A DNA stretch of 20,130 nucleotides from Oehlia diaphana (taxonomy: Eukaryota > Glomeromycota > Glomeromycetes > Glomerales > Glomeraceae). The notes beneath the pieces were generated by a model that saw nothing but the letters and a program-made list of their open reading frames with translations, searched no databases and was not told the origin of the DNA. The first letter of the stretch is position 1. Every line of letters begins with the position of its first letter. Location: NCBI GenBank assembly GCA_003833135.1, contig QZLH01000795.1:4400-24529 (forward strand), written 5' to 3'. A program made the translations under genes and the position numbers. Shown here one piece after another: positions 1-7,712 of the stretch.

Positions 1-230
1 TTATATTAAAAAACGTTTCGCAAACGTTTTCAGGATCGGTTAAACGGTCGGTCAAACGGTCGGTTAAACAGTCGGTCAGACCGGTCGGTCAAACGGTCGG
101 TCAAACGGTCGGTCAGACCGGTCGGTCAAACGGTCGGTCAAACGGTCGGTCAGAGGTCTTTGACCGACCGATATCGGTCACGGTCATGACCGGTCATAAC
201 CGGTTAATGACCGTGACCGTGCCATCCCTA
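1..230. mobile_element. Right end of a hAT-like short non-autonomous transposon (copy 1, left end outside window)
   Basis: A GC-rich block made of CGGTCAAACGGT-type repeats stands out sharply from the AT-rich surroundings. It ends with TGCCATCCCTA at 220-230, almost the same terminal sequence as the complete copy at 15714-15835 (TTGCCATCCCTA). The inner half near 160-215 switches to the complementary motif (GACCGACCG, GACCGGTCAT), so the element is broadly palindromic. A 9-bp-arm palindrome lies at 10-30. No transposase is encoded, so this would be a MITE-like element. The left terminus and left target duplication lie before the window; if the 8-bp duplication rule of copy 2 holds, the left flank should be close to CTCTAGTA (231-238). 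The family assignment is inference from the termini. Confidence 0.6.
73..154. repeat. 37-bp tandem repeat, two identical units plus a partial third
   Basis: Units 73-109 and 110-146 are identical, and a third copy starts at 147 (CGGTCAGA) and diverges after 154. Each unit is itself built from the 12-bp motif CGGTCAAACGGT. The array lies inside the transposon copy at the window start, so it probably arose by unequal exchange or replication slippage within the element. Confidence 0.9.
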
Positions 231-1884
231 CTCTAGTATCAATATTGTGTTATTTAAAGTTTTTATCATTGCAGTAAATCCATTAAAGTCATATAATTCA
301 AATGAAATTAAAACATCTTTTAGTCTTAAATTATTTTTTAAAATAACTGTTCCAAAAACTTTATAGTTTACATCCTCTAATGATGGCTTTATGTTTATTC
401 GCTTATAATGCTCAGTGTTGTTAACATCTGGTAAGTCTTTCAATTCTTCAATTCCTGTCATTATAATTTTAAGATCATTTTGTCTATTTAAAATAACATC
501 TATTTTTCTCTTTTGTTCTACTTCAAGAACATCAAATGAAGAAATTACATTATCAAATTCTAAACTATCATCCATGTTTTGAGATAGATCACTTTTTCCG
601 ATAATGCTTCCCTTTGTTGTTAGAAGGTGAAAATACTCAAATTATCTGAATGCAAATTTAAAGCTTCAAATGATGTTGGTTTTAAATCAATCTCTTGGGT
701 ATAAGACATGGAGGAATTTGGAGAAATATTTTTAAGTAATTTTCCCAAAACAACATTTAATGGAAAAACATGCCCATATTCGTCAAATACATTTTGTAAA
801 CACATAAGTGGCTTCATACTTTCAAGTGCTTTTTCTATAGCTTGTTTGAATTTTTCTGAAGGTAAAACGTAAGACGTAATTCTGTATTGCTCAAACTTTA
901 TTAAAAAATGAACATAATCTTTATAGCCTATATTTACAGATTTAGTAGTTTCTTTTAATAAAAAGAAAATAACTTATATCTTTAATTGAATAAATATTAT
1001 TAGATGTTAAAAATTCTTCTATCTTTGTTGTTGGTTATATCATTTTCATACAAAACTTATTACTTGAATCTACATTAGGAATTTTTATGAAATTAATAGT
1101 AGCCATTTTTTGCCAAGTTTTAATTCAAAATGCTTATCAATTGTTAGACCTTGGAAAAGATGATTTTTATTAATCCATCTTATTAAATTAGCATATCCTG
1201 CCCAATTTTCAAAACTTAATTTCACTAAGTTGAAAGCTCCAAGTTGTTTTTCATTTATTGATGATGATTTACTAAACCTCAATTCAGAAACAGGAATGAG
1301 ATCATTATAAGAATTAACGTCAACTATATTATTTTTATACAAATTCATCATCCAAATGAATTTGTCATAAAAATTTAAATCTTCCTCATTTAATGTAAGC
1401 CTTGTCCTATGAAAAAATCTAGAGAAAGTGGATTTGTAAAAGGGTTTTCCTTATTATACTTAACTAAGCTGTACGCTCAAGTTAAGAGAGATTTAAACAA
1501 TTCAGTTTGAGTTGAAGTGGCTGATCTAAGGTCATTATTTTCAGCACTCCATGAATAAAAAATATTTTTTTTAGGCCAATCAGTCAAATAAATTTTGCTA
1601 AAATTTTCTTTATTAATATTAACAATGATTTGAACTTTTTTATAGGACATCCATTCAAGGCATTTTGTAGAATATATGGCATTAATTTGTAAATTCTGTA
1701 TTAATTCATCAATATCATTTATTCCACTGGTCCAAATTTTAAAATTTTTCTTAACCCTTCTAGCGTTACAAGGTTGACACCATTTCTTTTCTGTACCAGG
1801 CTTATTACATTCAATACATATCCCATAAACTCCTCTTCCTTCTAAATCTTCTATATGAACTATTTGTTCAACAATATCGTCTAA
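231..1884 (-). pseudogene. Degraded protein-kinase-family gene of Glomeromycotina type, cut by a transposon
   Basis: Read on the minus strand, 1884 to 1477 encodes a segment with two CxxC pairs (YGICIECNKP, then WCQPCNARR), WTSGINDIDELIQ, and CLEWMSYKKVQ followed by FSKIYLTDWP. This is the typical leader and start of a Rhizophagus kinase domain, but the glycine-rich loop is eroded and the frame ends at TGA. Further pieces follow in shifted frames: about 1422-1085, 1110-955 (with an internal TAA), 960-620 (FDEYGHVFPLNVVLGK, which loosely recalls MACPF-like accessory domains in this lineage) and 634-231 (TGIEELKDLPDVNN, then LYDFNGFTAMIK). Pieces join only across at least three frameshifts plus stops. 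The last fragment stops exactly where the transposon end begins, the TAG straddling the boundary. A possible older intron lies upstream (about 1884-1968). The kinase leader assignment rests on recalled family sequences; the C-terminal domain name is a guess. Confidence 0.65.
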
Positions 1885-2953
1885 TTAAGTAAAAGAAGCT
1901 GTGATGGCAGTAGTTTTAATTAACATTTAAAATATTTCTATTATCTATCATTATTATGATTATTTTACCTGATATTCGTCATTGTATTTCCACTTTCCAT
2001 GTTTTTGAATTAATTCCGTATTTATTGAACACAAGTGAACTAAAAGGCCAGCGTGGTATGAGAGACATATATTCATTAAACGTTTAATAAATATTGATGA
2101 ATCATGATGATGATCAGATGATCACATGATATCATATGCAACCAATATTGTTTTCGTAATGACAAATTTAACAATAAAAATTAAATTTTACTATAAGCTA
2201 AGAATATTGCTGCCGTGATATGCAATATCTTTCAATTTTGAAAATTAATCTAAAGACAATTAAAGACTAAACCAAAATCCATCCTTTGATGCTTCGTTCA
2301 GCTCTTCTTTATATACTATTCTTTCAATGCGTATAAGTTATACTTGAGATAAGTTATACTAAGCATATGTTATCTAAAATATAAGGTATACGAATACTAA
2401 CCAAATTTCGCATATATGTAACACTGGAAAAAAAAAATTTCATCAGGAAGTCACGGGAAAAATGTACATCGCATGTTATACACACATGCGATGTAGATAA
2501 TTTTTATACAAATTATTAGTTATTTATTGTGAATTAAATAGCATAGTTTTATTAATTATTGATTAATAAAATACATTACTGAAATCTATATTATATACTA
2601 AGTATACGCTAAATTACTACAATCCGTTGAAATCCATGTCAATAAGACTTGAAAAATTACCTAGAAAAGAAATAAAAACTGTTAGTAACAGTTCGTTAAA
2701 AGGCAAAATAAAGAAAAGAAAAAAAATCCACACGTTTTTTACTTTCTAGATTTTCACGTCTAGACTCATAAAACACCTAAACATGAATAATCATTAAAAA
2801 AAGCAAGTTTTTTTTGTTACTTACTGGATTTCCATTTCTAGAAGCTCGAAAAAAAATACCTTCACTTTTCCTCGACTCTTCCAATTTTCTTTCTTTAGTC
2901 AAGCTTGTCTCAATTACAGTAATCCTATGTTAACGAAGTCCCTCTAGAGTTGA
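1885..2953. other. Non-coding AT-rich stretch
   Basis: No credible gene is visible. Positions 1968-2040 may hold a remnant of an upstream exon of the neighbouring minus-strand relic, read as KWKYNDEYQ before a possible donor GTAAAA. The 12-mer ATAAGTTATACT occurs twice, at 2333-2344 and 2349-2360. A perfect hairpin lies at 2465-2495 and is listed separately. Confidence 0.6.
2465..2495. repeat. Perfect 12-bp inverted repeat with 7-nt loop
   Basis: TACATCGCATGT (2465-2476) and ACATGCGATGTA (2484-2495) are exact reverse complements around the loop TATACAC. It is the cleanest short palindrome in this part of the window. It could be the core of a small foldback element or a structured RNA; nothing nearby decides which. 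Confidence 0.85.
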
Positions 2954-3105
2954 TTAATAACTTTTAAATATTTAAGGTATATTTATTGTGGTATAATCTC
3001 ATTAAATGAGTTCAAGAAATAGTTGATTATCAAGAATACTTAATTAATAATGAATTTGAATGGATGGAACAGCATTTTGGACTTATTCTAAAATATAAAA
3101 TATGA
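2954..3105 (+). pseudogene. BTB-BACK gene scrap, intronless and frameshifted
   Basis: The plus strand reads TFKYLRYIYCGIISLNE (from 2960) and then, after a frame change, QEIVDYQEYLINNEFEWM followed by EQHFGLI. These match the intact minus-strand gene at 3480-4995 (QIILRYLYGGIFSLNG and QELVDYLQKYFIENKTEWM, EQHFELI). About 18 codons between the two blocks are missing, and the frame ends at TGA 3103-3105. The intact gene carries a 70-nt intron inside the codon for the R before YLYGG; here the same codon (TTA AGG TAT ATT) is uninterrupted. The scrap points towards the 3' end of the intact gene, in opposite orientation. It is clearly a paralogue fragment and not functional. Confidence 0.8.
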
Positions 3106-3479
3106 CATTGTTATAAATTTTTTATAATTAAAAGTTTATATTGTAAAAAGACAACAATATTAACATAATTTAATTTGGCTTATAATAATATATCATAATA
3201 ATTATATAAAATCTAAAATATTCTTTTATAAACTCTCGATGGTAAAGAATTCGTTGAACGATAAATACTATTTGGTTTTAAATTACTAAATTAATTTTAA
3301 AAGTTCATTCTTTCTAATTTTATTTTATATTATCTTACGATATCAAAACTTTTTACGATAAGAGCTTTTATTTAAAAAAAAAATAAAAATAAAATTTATA
3401 TTGTACAAAAGAACATTAAGAACATTTTATTTAAATAAATCAAACGTAAAACAAAATTAATATATAATATTTTATTTTC
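3106..3479. other. Intergenic spacer with 3' flank of the TLDc gene
   Basis: Very AT-rich. Sequence near 3131-3170 (TTTATATTGTAAAAAGACAA) resembles 3387-3425 (TTTATATTGTACAAAAGAAC), a degenerate direct repeat that may be duplicated 3' flank from an older paralogue. Nothing else is recognisable. Confidence 0.5.
3426..3431 (-). terminator. Candidate poly(A) signal of the TLDc gene
   Basis: AATAAA on the minus strand, about 50 nt after the stop codon at 3480-3482. In DNA this AT-rich the hexamer is common, so the assignment rests mainly on position. Confidence 0.4.
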
Positions 3480-4995
3480 TTATTTTTTCGTGATTTGAAA
3501 TACCTCATAGTCTTCTATATAAAATTTATCTTCAGTATCTCTTATTCTTTTATCATAATAAGTTTGTTTACATATATTATAATTAAATTGATTCTCTTCA
3601 TAGTTATTACCACGATATGATAATTTAAGATCACGATAACCAAATCTGGGACCACTATATTCATGATGAAATAACGCTTTATCTATATTTTTAATGCGGC
3701 TTAAAATTGAATCCTTAATCTCAACTTTATTCTTAAAAGAAAATATAAAATTATAAAAAGATTGGCTCCAATCTTTAGAAGATTTCCATATTGAAGCATT
3801 ATGTCCGCCTAAAATTTCTCCAGTTTCTTTTACTTTAATAAATGTAATAGTATTAGGTTTATCATCACACAATTCATGAAATTTTTTAGGACCAAATCCA
3901 TCTCGACTACCGCTTAATAATAATTCGAATTTGTATGGTAAATATAGTTCTCTCAAATATGAAAATTTACTATTATAATCCACTTTATCGATCCATCTTG
4001 AAATAGTCGAAATTATATTTAAATTAACGATGTTTGATTCAATATCATCACTTATTTCTAAGTTCCTGGGAAGTGGTATGTTGTTATCATTCGGTTCAAT
4101 ATCAGGATCCATATAAGAATTTAATAAATCTTTATAAAGCTGATGATTTAAAAGTTTTTTGTATGGACTCACTTTGTGTAAAAATTCCTTGGGTGATAAA
4201 CTAAAAAATCTAATTAAAGGTAAACAATTTTGTAAAGTATTTTCCATCATTTTAAAATCATCATCTGTCCAAGTATCAGGATCTGGAATGAGAGTTTGAT
4301 TTTGTGCAAGTCCCCATTTTAATACATGTTCCCATACTTCAATTTCTTTCATTTGTAAATCATCCCTTTTAATAAGTGAAATCAAAGATTTTTCAGATAA
4401 CGAAGTAAAATCAAGTGATTTAAATATTTTTTCAGGTGATTTAGCCATAAAATCTGTACAAAATTGTTGAAGTTCTGATAAATTATTAGATTGGAAACTT
4501 GTTCGATGTATAAGTTCAAAATGTTGTTCCATCCACTCAGTTTTGTTTTCAATAAAATATTTTTGTAAATAATCAACTAATTCTTGAAGAATAAGTTCAT
4601 CAGCAGCGGCTAATAATTTAAAAATTTCCAAGGTATCTTGTCCATTTAGCGAAAAAATGCCACCATAAAGATACCTATATTAGGATTTATATAAAGTATT
4701 AAAAATTTGGCATTTTAAATTAATTATGGTATATATTACTTTACCTCAAGATAATTTGAAAGGTTTCCGGAGAAATATTTGATAATTTAATATGAGCTAA
4801 GGCGTCATTATTCTTTTTGTTTGAAGTCAAAGTTCTCCGTAAAAATGGAGAACGGTGACATAGGATAATCACATGTGCACGAAATATTTTTACGTTAGGA
4901 TCTTTACCAACTTCAATGGTAATATCATAGTATTCATTATCCTCTAAAATTTCAATATAGTTTTGACTTAATTTTGAAAAAAATTGAATAGACAT
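3480..4995 (-). CDS. BTB-BACK-TLDc domain protein (481 aa, two exons)
   Basis: Exon 1 is 4995-4745 and exon 2 is 4674-3480; joined they encode 481 residues. The start is the only ATG before the conserved BTB opening (MSIQFFSKLSQNY). Residues about 20-125 form a BTB/POZ fold (YYDITIEVG, FRAHVIILCHRSPFLRR, NISPETFQIILRYLYGG). Residues about 138-250 are BACK-like (SEKSLISLIKRDDLQ, VWEHVLKWGLAQN). Residues about 305-479 are a TLDc domain (FELLLSGSRDGFGPKKFH, GEILGGHNASIW, YSGPRFGYRDLKL, FYIEDYEVFQI). BTB-BACK proteins usually act as cullin-3 substrate adaptors, and TLDc domains are linked to oxidative-stress resistance and V-ATPase regulation. This combination is highly multiplied in Rhizophagus; the cellular role of this copy is unknown. 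Three broken relatives lie in the same window, at 2954, 13440 and 14806. No internal stop or frameshift is seen, so it is probably functional. Confidence 0.93.
4675..4744 (-). other. Spliceosomal intron (70 nt, phase 2) in the BTB-BACK-TLDc gene
   Basis: The exon 1 end TTGAG is followed by GTAAAG (donor at 4744) and the intron ends CTAATATAG (acceptor at 4675). Removing it joins AG to G, giving R, and links QIILR to YLYGGIFSLNGQDT, restoring a continuous BTB domain. Without splicing, a TAA follows immediately after the donor. A CTAAT branch-like motif lies close to the acceptor. Confidence 0.93.
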
Positions 4996-6524
4996 TTTTA
5001 AAAGAAAAAAAAAAATTTAACTGCATGATCGACTTCAAATTTGCAGGCGAATTTATTTGTGTCACGATATTACGTACATACGGGATCCGTTATTAAAGTG
5101 TTACCAGTTACGAGGTACATACAATTGATCTCAATGAGTATCGTAACATTTAAATTATCACTAAAATATGTGGCGCAGGAGGAGAAGTTTAATATTCTCT
5201 ATTGAACTTTAAAATGTTTATTATTCTGAATGATGCGATGCATTTGTAGCAATAAAAAAAAAAGCCTTAAATTAAAGTGATGATCATACATCATGAAATT
5301 TTTATGTATATCGATCCACATGCATGGATGAATCCTTACATTCCCATATATCCTACTAACACCGAAACTAACACTAAACCTAATATCAAACCACGCACCA
5401 AAACTAAAATATTTGAGGACTAATGTTGTCAATATGGAGGGTTAACATGCAGTAGTTGTGATAAAAAAAATATTCCCGCCTACCCTATAAAAAATTTTAT
5501 CCGGTATTTCGGTATTTCTGTAAAAAACTCCGTAAAAATGAGCCTTTCACGTGATCAATTCACGGAAAATTCCGTGATATTAGGTTATTAATTCCAGAAA
5601 TATGAGTTACGGAAAAAAGATGGAATATAAAAAACGGATCGACCTTTTGTTATAGAGCTAAGTTAAAAATTGGAAGTAGAATATATTTCGGGGGCTATGG
5701 CTTCTCTCAGGCTCTCACTGACATACCGCTATACCGCTGAAGTTGTGAAGAAAAAAATATTTTCGCCCAAGTTAAATTTGTGAATAAAAAAAAATTTGGA
5801 CCGGAATTCCAAATTAGTTCTAATAATTTTAACGTACGTTGATGTAAATAATTAAACAATATTTTCGTTCATCTTTCAGGAAATAAACAAAAAATTTTTC
5901 TTTATTTTATTATAAAATTCATACTTATTATTTGTCCACCAATCCACCATTACTTTTTGTCTCTACGTATTCGGAAAATAATAATAATTTCCATTTTAGA
6001 TATTGAAAAGAAAAAATTTGTATTATTTATTTAGATTTAATTTTTATTATATACTTACGTAATAAGATGATCTTTTTTTAGATAAGATTGCTAAACAGGT
6101 AATCGGCATGTAACCTAACAACTGCGGCAACATTGTACCTTACAGGACAATTGTACCACTGAATATATTGGAATCTTGTTTTTTTTAAACCTGAAGATCA
6201 TTGCCGAATTTCTTTTTACTTAAAACATAACATATTAAAATATTTTGCCACGTAATCGAAGTAATTGAGTAATTGTTTTGTAAGTTTGTAACCCATCATG
6301 TGGTCAGGGTCAATTTATGATTAATAAGAAAGCGGACATGTCGGAACATGAAATATTTATATCGTGTTACATGGTCGATCATTTTAATAATAACAAAGAC
6401 GAACGAACAATAACACTACTGCGCCATTAATAGATTAACATTCAACAAGATACAAATAAGTCAATCAGAGAGAGAGATTATTATAAAAAGAACAGTTTTT
6501 AATGAAAATACATTTTCATTAACG
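4996..6524. other. Non-coding stretch between the divergent TLDc and HMG genes
   Basis: No credible gene. It presumably holds the promoters of both neighbours. A short palindrome lies at 5560-5577 (TCACGGAA, AA, TTCCGTGA), inside a stretch that repeats CTCCGTAAAAATGAG-like and CACGG motifs. A G-poor tract lies at 5341-5414. A reading frame at 5432-5199 on the minus strand comes from that biased tract and is not credible as a gene. TATAAAAAG at 6482-6490 could be a TATA box for the HMG gene, although it is only 35 nt before its ATG. Confidence 0.55.
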
Positions 6525-7613
6525 ATGAATAAACCTAATCAACCACGAAAAAGTAACAAGAATAAAAAAAAATATCCACCCGATCCCAACAAATCAGATG
6601 AGGACATCGTTAACGAATCGAAACATCTACTTAATTGTGATGTAGATATGTTGGCCGTCAATTCTGAAACGACTCGTCGGCATGGATATATGCTGAAAAA
6701 CAGAATCAAACGTCCTCCACGTCCTTTAAATGCTTTTATTTTATATAGAAGGGACTTGATGAATAGTCCTGAATTTAAAGACAGACCAACTAGAGAAAAA
6801 AAAGCAAAACAAGTTTCGAAAGAAATAGCCGACCGTTGGCATAATGAGAATGATAAAATGAAGAAATTATTCTACGCTCTCGCAAGAATTGCTAATAAAA
6901 AGCATAAACAAATTTATAAAAATTATAAATTTGTAAGAAAAATACGAAAAAATCAAAAACCGGAGAATACAGAAGAAACATATACTTCATCTCAAACAGA
7001 AACTTCCCCAGGACCATTAAATCTCATTCTCCCATCTTTAACGAATCCTACACCATCAAACTTTGTACAAGATAGTGATTCTACTTCATCCCCGAATTTA
7101 GTCAATGATCAAGTATACCCTAATTTTGAAATATTTACAAATAATCAGATATATGAAGGAATTAAATTAATCAATACTTCTCAAGGAACATATAACAATT
7201 TTAAATTTGAAGACACTCTTCAAACAAATAATGATTTTGAATTAGAAAATATTTATCACATATACGACAGTTTTGGATTGACGCAGCAACTAGAGTTAGA
7301 AAATAGTTATTTTCAACAAACCAACGATAATGCTGAACTAACAGATGAAGAATTATCAAACATTCTTCAAACATATAATAATTTTGAATTAGCAGAGAAA
7401 TCTTATTATGATAGTTATACAAATATTCTTCAGCAATCATATAATGGTTCTGAGATAGAAAATATCCATCAAACAGATGATAGTTTTGCATTAACAAATG
7501 CTTTTCAGCAAGAATTATCAGATAGTTTTCAAGAATATGATAGTTTAAACACGCCTCAACAACCATATAATGGTTTTGCGCTAGAAACCAATTCTATGAT
7601 GATCTTTAATTAG
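6525..7613 (+). CDS. HMG-box protein, MATA_HMG type (362 aa)
   Basis: Residues about 63-137 form an HMG box: RPPRPLNAFILYRRD, then a second helix with KQVSKEIADRWHNE, then KLFYALARIANKKHK. The opening RPPRPLNAFILYR is typical of the MATA_HMG group, whose members bind DNA in the nucleus and which is hugely expanded in Rhizophagus, including candidate mating-type genes. A lysine-rich N-terminus (residues 1-20) and the basic stretch after the box (YKFVRKIRKNQK) could act as nuclear signals. From about residue 200 the protein is Asn/Gln/acid-rich with degenerate repeats of a YNNFELEN type (YNNFKFED, YNNFELAE, YNGSEIEN, YNGFALET), which looks like an activation region. No introns are needed. The frame continues for 32 codons beyond the TAG (see 7614-7712). 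The start is the first ATG in the frame region and precedes the box with no competing start. Confidence 0.9.
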   Translation: MNKPNQPRKSNKNKKKYPPDPNKSDEDIVNESKHLLNCDVDMLAVNSETTRRHGYMLKNRIKRPPRPLNAFILYRRDLMNSPEFKDRPTREKKAKQVSKEIADRWHNENDKMKKLFYALARIANKKHKQIYKNYKFVRKIRKNQKPENTEETYTSSQTETSPGPLNLILPSLTNPTPSNFVQDSDSTSSPNLVNDQVYPNFEIFTNNQIYEGIKLINTSQGTYNNFKFEDTLQTNNDFELENIYHIYDSFGLTQQLELENSYFQQTNDNAELTDEELSNILQTYNNFELAEKSYYDSYTNILQQSYNGSEIENIHQTDDSFALTNAFQQELSDSFQEYDSLNTPQQPYNGFALETNSMMIFN

Positions 7614-7712
7614 CGCAGTGACCATAGTGACCATAGTGACCATATGCTAGAGAATGATAGTAATTATGAACATTTTACAACTATACATCAAACCGATATT
7701 AAATTTTACTAA
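7614..7712 (+). other. In-frame extension after the HMG gene's TAG stop
   Basis: Directly after TAG (7611-7613) the same frame stays open for 32 codons to TAA at 7710-7712. It encodes three Ser-Asp-His triplets and then a segment ending TTIHQTDIKFY. This recalls the protein's own repeats (ENIHQTDDSFAL), so it probably was coding sequence. Either the TAG is a recent nonsense mutation that shortened the tail, or there is some readthrough. Sequence alone cannot choose. Confidence 0.55.
7618..7644 (+). repeat. Three 9-nt tandem repeats (GTGACCATA)
   Basis: Three exact copies of GTGACCATA. The unit length keeps the HMG reading frame, and the codons AGT GAC CAT repeat as Ser-Asp-His. It starts five bases after the stop codon. 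Confidence 0.9.

Noticed and set aside
73..154. CRISPR-like array
   Set aside because: The repeats are contiguous with no unique spacers and sit inside a transposon of a eukaryotic genome.
3480..4631. Stand-alone BACK-TLDc protein without the BTB part
   Set aside because: The frame has no ATG at its beginning (TTG), and a clean 70-nt intron joins it to the BTB exon at 4745-4995.
5199..5432. 77-codon minus-strand reading frame
   Set aside because: It derives from a compositionally skewed G-poor tract, giving repetitive Phe/Gly/Ser text with no domain.
7201..7566. 121-codon minus-strand frame opposite the HMG tail
   Set aside because: It is the shadow of the repeat-rich HMG coding region; its Tyr/His/Leu pattern mirrors the plus-strand repeats.
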